Below, piece after piece: positions 59,417 through 64,000 of a stretch of DNA of 64,000 nucleotides; position 1 is the first letter of the stretch, and every line of letters starts with the position of its first letter. Source of the DNA: Glutamicibacter protophormiae (GTDB lineage: Bacteria > Actinomycetota > Actinomycetes > Actinomycetales > Micrococcaceae); NCBI RefSeq assembly GCF_014647495.1, contig NZ_BMPH01000003.1, positions 248,001 to 312,000 of the forward strand. The letters run 5' to 3'. Under the pieces are notes generated by a model, which did no database searches, was not told the DNA's origin, and was given only the letters and a program-made list of their open reading frames with translations. Made by a program: the position numbers and the translations under genes.

Positions 59417-60952
59417 GTGCTGTACGGCAGTCAGATCCCGTTGCACAATACCGCACCGGACGGCGAGGAGTATCTGGACGACCATGGCGAGGACGCGGTC
59501 TGGTACGCCCAGAAGTACGGGCTGACCGCCGACCCCTGGCAGAACACCACCGTGTGCTCCTGGCTTCGGCAGACACCGGACGGCAAGTGGGCCTGCGCGG
59601 TCGCGGGTGTCACCGTGGCGCGCCAGAACGGCAAGAACGGCGGCTTGGAAGTCGTCGAGCTGTACCTGATGGCCCAGCTCGGGATGAAGATCCTGCACAC
59701 CGCGCACGAGGTCAAGACCGCGCAGAAGGCGTTCGCCAGGCTCAAGCACTTCTTCGGGGAATCCAAGGACGACCCGAACGCGAAGTTCCCCGAGCTCAAC
59801 GCCATGGTTGAGAAAGTCCGCAACGTCAACGGCCAGGAAGCGATCATCCTCCGCAACGGGGGAAGCATCGAGTTCGTGGCCCGCTCCAAGGGCTCGGGCC
59901 GCGGCTTCACCGTGGACGTGCTGGTGCTCGACGAAGCCCAGGACATCAACGAGGAGCAGCTGCAGGCGCAGTTGCCGACCATCTCGGCCGGCCCGGCGCA
60001 GAACCCGCTGACCATCTACATGGGCACCCCGCCGTCGCTGGAAGAGCTGGCCAAGGGAAACGGGCGCCCGTTCCTCCGGGTGCGAACCAACGCGCTCAAG
60101 GGCCTGCAGCGCATCGCCTGGGTGGAATTTGGAACCCCCGAGTACATCGAGGACATGACCCCCGAGGAACTGGCCGAGTACGTGCAGGATCCGGCGAACC
60201 ACGCCAAAGCCAACCCGGCCTACAACCTGCGCATCATGCCTTCCACCATCGAGGGCGAGCTGGGCCAGTTCTCCCCGGAATCATTCGCGCGAGAACGCCT
60301 GAACAAATGGCCCAAGAGCCTCGAACACGTCTCGGTCATCCCCACCGAACGGTGGAGCGCCCTAGGCGTCGAACCACCGCCGCTGGCTGTCGCCAACCTC
60401 TGGCAGACCGCATCTTTCGGCGTGGACATGAACCGCGAACGAAACCGCGTCTCCATCTCGGTCTCATCATTCGTCCCGGAAGACGAAGAGAAGATCGTCC
60501 TGGAACTCATCGGCTCCGCCAAATACGACGACGGCGGCACACCCAAGCTCGTCCAGTACCTCTGGGACCGCGCCAAGCGCATCCACCCGGTAGTGATCGA
60601 CGGGCGCTCGCCGGCCGTGTCGTTGGTGCCGCATCTTCGGAAGAAGAAGATGAAGGTTCGTGTGCTGGGCGGTGCCGAGTTCGTCGAGGCATCCATGGGG
60701 TTCTATGACGCGGTCATGCGTGACAAGACGATCGAGCACCATTCGGAGCCGCGCTTGGACCAGTCCTTGGAGGGCCTGGGCAAGCTGGCCGTGGATAAGA
60801 CCGGCGCGCAGTGGAAGTTCACGCCGATGGATCTGACCAAGCCGTATCACCCGTTCATGAGCACCTTGTGCGCTCATTACGGGGCAGTCAAATTTGTCCG
60901 CCGCCGTATCGGCGAATCCGCCGAAACCCGAGATAGTCACGGGTTCGGTTAA
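59417..60952 (+). CDS. terL: Terminase large subunit
   Basis: The 511-residue motor-nuclease packages DNA into the procapsid. The ATPase part has Walker A VARQNGKNG (Lys73) and Walker B VLVLDEAQD (Asp172, Glu173). The nuclease part has FGVDMNRERN with a metal Asp and later VVIDGRSPA and YDAVMRD, consistent with a RuvC-like fold. GTG 59417 start, 14 bp after the small subunit. Confidence 0.95.
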   Translation: MLYGSQIPLHNTAPDGEEYLDDHGEDAVWYAQKYGLTADPWQNTTVCSWLRQTPDGKWACAVAGVTVARQNGKNGGLEVVELYLMAQLGMKILHTAHEVKTAQKAFARLKHFFGESKDDPNAKFPELNAMVEKVRNVNGQEAIILRNGGSIEFVARSKGSGRGFTVDVLVLDEAQDINEEQLQAQLPTISAGPAQNPLTIYMGTPPSLEELAKGNGRPFLRVRTNALKGLQRIAWVEFGTPEYIEDMTPEELAEYVQDPANHAKANPAYNLRIMPSTIEGELGQFSPESFARERLNKWPKSLEHVSVIPTERWSALGVEPPPLAVANLWQTASFGVDMNRERNRVSISVSSFVPEDEEKIVLELIGSAKYDDGGTPKLVQYLWDRAKRIHPVVIDGRSPAVSLVPHLRKKKMKVRVLGGAEFVEASMGFYDAVMRDKTIEHHSEPRLDQSLEGLGKLAVDKTGAQWKFTPMDLTKPYHPFMSTLCAHYGAVKFVRRRIGESAETRDSHGFG

Positions 60953-60972
60953 GAATCTGAGGAGGTGCGTTC

Positions 60973-62535
60973 GTGATTCGTGCACTGGATGACGATGAGC
61001 TCAAAGAACACACCGAGATGACTAAGCGCATCGAGGACAAGTACCGGCGCAACAAGCTGAAGCTTGATTACTACGACATGAAAGCCAAGCTGGATTTCAT
61101 CGGCTTCTCCATCCCAGATGACATGAAGGACTTGGAAAGCGTGATCGGCTGGGCGGCCAAGTCGGTGAACGTCCCATCTGACCGCATCCGGCGCACCGGC
61201 TTCACCGGCCCCGAAGGCAACGCGACGCTGACGCGCCTGACAGAGCTGGAGGAAGAAACCGAGTTCCAGCGCCTTGAAACCATGGCCCGGCACTCGGCCG
61301 CGCAGACCTCATGCAGCTTCGCGTTCTTCACCCCCGGCGATACCGACGCGGGAGAGCCGGAGAAGATCGTCAGCATCAAGGACGCCACGATGGCCACGGC
61401 GATCATCAACCCGCGAACCCAGCAGGTGACCGCCGCACTGGAAGTCGTGGATCGAAACACCCAGTTGCTGTACCGGCCGTTCGTGACGCTCCGCTTGGAG
61501 CGCCGCGGCGGACGCTGGGTGGTCGCCGACGAGTACGAGACGGGCACTCGCCGGGTACGCTGCACCCCGTACACATGGCGCCCGGAGCTTCGCCGGCCTT
61601 TCGGCTCGGCACGCATCAACCGGGCCGTCATGGGGCACATCGACCGCGCGGTGCGCACGATCCTCCGCCAGGAAGTCAACGCCGAGTTCTACAGTTCGCC
61701 CCGCGGTGTTCTCGAGGACGCGCACAAGGGTGCGTTCTTCGACAAGAGCGGCAAGCGGATTGACCCGTTGCGCGCCATCGGAGCGATCTGGGGCATCCCG
61801 GCCTACCGGGACATGGAAACCGGCGACATGCGCTCGCCGGCCTTCAAGCAGCTGACCCAGGCGTCGTTCCAGCCGCACTCCGAACTTCTGCGCAGTATCG
61901 CCATGAACTTCCACGCCGACACTGACATCCCCCTCGGTCAGCTCGGAGTGGTTCAGGACAATCCATCCTCGGCCGACGCGATCCGTGCCGCGGAGGATGG
62001 GTTGATCGCCGTCTGCGTGACGCAGAGCGACCACTTCGGGTACAGCTCCCGGAGCGCCGCGCTGAACATGCTGTCCTTGGAAGCGCCCGACAAAGAGATG
62101 GACGCGATCACCAAAGACATGGCGAAGATCCGGCCGAAGTTTGCGAACCCGGCGACCCCAACGCCGGGTTCGCAAGCTGACGCTGGCTCCAAGTTCGTGA
62201 CGGCATTCCCCGATCTGCAAGGCTCGGATCTGGCGCTGGAACGCTTCGGGCTGGACTCCGACGAGGTCAGCAGGGCCAAGGAGTACATGCAGTCTAAGAA
62301 CGGCAAGAGCGCGCTGCAGCAGGCGCTGGAAGCCGCGTCGGCACGCCCCCAGGCGCAAGCATCCGGACAGCAGAAAGTGCTGCACCCGCTGGAGGAACAG
62401 AAGCTACGCGCCGAGATGCTCGGCCTGCTGCGCCGCGCCGGCGTCACCGCGGAAGCAGCGGCGAAGTCCGCCGGCCTTGAAGGCATGGAGTTCGTGCCAG
62501 GTAACCCGGTGACCATCCGCGAAGAGCCGGCCTGA
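60973..62535 (+). CDS. Phage portal protein
   Basis: The 520-residue product has the portal layout: a helical start, SVNVPSDRIRRTGF, a wing with VADEYETGTRR, HIDRAVRTILRQEVNAEFYSSPRGVLEDA, the long-helix part and FHADTDIPLGQLGVVQDNPSSADAIRAAEDGL. The dodecamer forms the DNA entry of the capsid. GGAGGTG lies 5 nt before GTG 60973. A Gln/Ala-rich C-terminus follows. Its TGA overlaps the next ATG. Confidence 0.93.
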   Translation: MIRALDDDELKEHTEMTKRIEDKYRRNKLKLDYYDMKAKLDFIGFSIPDDMKDLESVIGWAAKSVNVPSDRIRRTGFTGPEGNATLTRLTELEEETEFQRLETMARHSAAQTSCSFAFFTPGDTDAGEPEKIVSIKDATMATAIINPRTQQVTAALEVVDRNTQLLYRPFVTLRLERRGGRWVVADEYETGTRRVRCTPYTWRPELRRPFGSARINRAVMGHIDRAVRTILRQEVNAEFYSSPRGVLEDAHKGAFFDKSGKRIDPLRAIGAIWGIPAYRDMETGDMRSPAFKQLTQASFQPHSELLRSIAMNFHADTDIPLGQLGVVQDNPSSADAIRAAEDGLIAVCVTQSDHFGYSSRSAALNMLSLEAPDKEMDAITKDMAKIRPKFANPATPTPGSQADAGSKFVTAFPDLQGSDLALERFGLDSDEVSRAKEYMQSKNGKSALQQALEAASARPQAQASGQQKVLHPLEEQKLRAEMLGLLRRAGVTAEAAAKSAGLEGMEFVPGNPVTIREEPA

Positions 62536-63272
62536 TGGCCAGCAGCGAGGAAGCCCGCCAGCTCCGTGCCGCAAACGCGGAGCTGGTCGGGCTGGTCACC
62601 GACGAGCTGGAATCGATCTTCTACGCACTGAATCTGGAACGCCCGGAACAGACCCGCGACGCGATGATCGAAGTCCTGCCGCTCCTCCTGGACAAGTACG
62701 GGCCAATCGCCGGGCAGATCTCGGCCGATTGGTACCGCATGATGATGCCAGGATCCAAGCCGGAAGTGATCGGCTCGAAGATCAAGCTCGAACAGATCCA
62801 GCGAAAAGTTCATTGGGCCGCCGCCGACCTGTTCACCGACAACCCGTTCGCCACCCTCCGCAAGCTCACCAGCACCATGGGAGTCTGGGCCCGGCAGCCG
62901 GGACGGGAAACAATCCAGATCAACGCGAACCGCGACAAGGTCGGATGGGGACGAATCCCCAGCGGGCCGAAAACCTGCGCATTCTGCCTGATGCTGGCCA
63001 GCCGCTCCGGCGCATGGCTCTACAACAGCGAAGAATCCGCACTCCGCGCCGGCCACGGCGACAAATACCACCACGAATGCAACTGCGAGCCAATGCTCAT
63101 TCGTGGAGCTGACGACCTCCCCGACACCGGCTTCGACCACCGCGGCGCATACGTGGCCTACTCGCAGGCCATCGAATCCGTCGGCGGAGCCGCATCCCCG
63201 GACGAGATCACCGCGGCCCTGCGCCGCATGTTCCCAGACCTCCTCACCGACGGGGTCCACGAAATCTACTGA
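62535..63272 (+). CDS. MuF-like minor head protein or capsid maturation protein
   Basis: The 245-residue product has TCAFCLMLASRSGAWLYNSEE and GHGDKYHHECNCEPM, the Cys-His pattern of the MuF/VG15 head-protein group. It lies right after the portal gene, the usual place. It may help capsid assembly or DNA injection; a protease domain is not evident. ATG overlaps the portal stop. Confidence 0.82.
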   Translation: MASSEEARQLRAANAELVGLVTDELESIFYALNLERPEQTRDAMIEVLPLLLDKYGPIAGQISADWYRMMMPGSKPEVIGSKIKLEQIQRKVHWAAADLFTDNPFATLRKLTSTMGVWARQPGRETIQINANRDKVGWGRIPSGPKTCAFCLMLASRSGAWLYNSEESALRAGHGDKYHHECNCEPMLIRGADDLPDTGFDHRGAYVAYSQAIESVGGAASPDEITAALRRMFPDLLTDGVHEIY

Positions 63273-63348
63273 GCAGGACAGGCGCGATGCCTGCCCCGCT
63301 GCACGTCTCGCGATGAGACACCACCACCCACCAAAGGAGCACATCACC

Positions 63349-64000
63349 ATGCGCAAACCCACCCCACCAGCCTTCTTCGAACCGCTGCCCTACTACATGA
63401 CCGCGATGGGCATGCAGGGAGCGCGATTCATCGAAGGCAACGACGGGTCCGGATCCGGCGAAAGCGGCAATAACGGCGACGGCGAGCAGGGCGGCGACAA
63501 CCAGGAAGGCGGAGAGGGAGGCAACGACCAGGGCGAACAGCTCAAGGAGTCGGGCAAGAAAGCCCTCGAAGCTGAGCGCAAACGCGCCAACGAACTGGAC
63601 AAGCTGCTGAAAGCCGAGCAGGCCAAGACCAAGGCCTTCGAGGACGCGAAGCTCACCGACGCCCAGCGCGCCGAAAAGAACACCAAGGAGCAGCAAGAAG
63701 AACTCCAGCAGCTCCGCCGCGACAACCTCCGACTCACCGCGCTCGCCGGTCACTCGATTCCTGAGAAGTATCAGGCGTTGGTGAAGGGCGAGACGAAGGA
63801 AGAGCTGGATGCCTCGGCTGCATTGATCGCTGAACTTCTGGCTCGCGCCGGTGGCTCCGGAGACGGGAAACCTGGCCAGAAGCAGGACAAGCAGGAGAAG
63901 CGTGATCCGGTGCCCGGTTCGGGTTCCGGTGGTGATGGCCCCAGCCAGAAGAGCTTCGCGGCCGGCGCGGAGCGCTACAAGCAGCGCAACCCGAAAAAAG
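63349..64000 (+). CDS. Scaffold protein, 3' end cut by the window
   Basis: The visible 217 residues have an N-terminal PTPPAFFEPLPYYM segment, a Gly/Asn/Glu-rich linker, a long charged coiled coil (LEAERKRANELDKLLKAEQ) and AGHSIPEKYQALVKGETKEEL, all typical of head scaffold proteins that are removed or lost at maturation. AAGGAG lies 9 nt before ATG 63349. The major capsid gene should follow beyond the window. Confidence 0.88.
   Translation, partial: MRKPTPPAFFEPLPYYMTAMGMQGARFIEGNDGSGSGESGNNGDGEQGGDNQEGGEGGNDQGEQLKESGKKALEAERKRANELDKLLKAEQAKTKAFEDAKLTDAQRAEKNTKEQQEELQQLRRDNLRLTALAGHSIPEKYQALVKGETKEELDASAALIAELLARAGGSGDGKPGQKQDKQEKRDPVPGSGSGGDGPSQKSFAAGAERYKQRNPKK

Larger units (their letters stand above)
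40190..64000. mobile_element. Prophage, left part (continues past the window)
   Basis: Order of genes: integrase, lysogeny genes on the minus strand, switch region, early genes, replication genes, HNH, terminase subunits, portal, MuF-like protein and scaffold. This is the normal order of a siphovirus-type temperate phage. No break or stop was found in a key phage gene, so it may be intact. The left border is set at the tRNA 3' end; attR, capsid, tail and lysis genes are outside the window. Confidence 0.9.

Noticed and set aside
40190-64000. CRISPR array or retron/DGR in the prophage
   Set aside because: No regularly spaced repeats, no reverse transcriptase and no template-variable repeat pair were found on reading both strands.

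Overview
The window is chromosomal DNA of a high-GC actinobacterium, most likely an Arthrobacter-like member of the Micrococcaceae (Arthrobacter, Glutamicibacter, Paenarthrobacter or a close relative). The evidence is a SAM-IV riboswitch ahead of metY-metX, a mycothiol-type maleylpyruvate isomerase homologue, a WhiB protein, a desferrioxamine-type siderophore operon with a fused acetyltransferase/synthetase, and frequent TAGNCT boxes only 6-7 nt ahead of start codons, as expected for leaderless transcripts. No species was assigned, because no search could be run.

Region 1 (1-40.1 kb) is core and accessory chromosome. It opens with the end of a membrane protein gene and a VOC-family protein. 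It continues with the sulfur-assimilation unit (riboswitch, metY, metX), a GDSL hydrolase, an esterase, a gene-poor stretch (7.06-7.84 kb), glyS and two transporters (DMT type and ChrA type). Two damaged genes follow, an N-terminally short GNAT gene and an NhaC-type antiporter gene with a frameshift near 15.69 kb. A core information-processing run comes next (dusB, dgt, dnaG, tRNA-Asn). A four-gene PadR/DUF1048/ABC exporter operon is preceded by a repeat-rich operator region. From 28.5 to 35.3 kb lies an iron-regulated siderophore operon (desA, desB, fused desC-desD on the minus strand) with a divergent MFS exporter gene. Two GT4-type glycosyltransferase genes, a second tRNA-Asn almost identical to the first, a Holin-X-like gene and a NIPA-like transporter gene lead to a tRNA with a CAU anticodon.

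Region 2 (40.2 kb to the end) is the left part of a prophage of tailed-phage type. Its tyrosine integrase gene lies about 100 bp past the 3' end of the CAU tRNA, so that tRNA is the probable attachment site. Leftward lysogeny genes come first: integrase, an ImmA-type metallopeptidase, a DUF3037-like protein, a HipA-like kinase, a coiled-coil membrane protein and a repressor. A switch region at 45.62-45.85 kb separates them from the rightward early genes: an XRE regulator, an excisionase-like protein, a ParB-like protein, WhiB, a beta-clamp homologue, a Bro-N antirepressor, a glutaredoxin-like protein and a run of very small overlapping genes. An HNH/replication-type protein with a repeated internal segment follows. 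The late module then starts: HNH, a small AEP-type primase-polymerase, a terminase-ATPase-like protein, small and large terminase, portal, a MuF-like head protein, and a scaffold gene cut by the window edge. The right end and attR lie outside the window.

The most unusual parts are (a) the AT-richer lysogenic block 42.1-45.6 kb, where a HipA-like kinase/DUF3037 pair and a repressor-coupled coiled-coil membrane protein look like a prophage-carried defence or exclusion module; (b) a leftward gene embedded antisense in the rightward early operon between two copies of the same hairpin exactly 510 bp apart; and (c) near-identical intragenic repeats in the replication-type gene that could be origin iterons.
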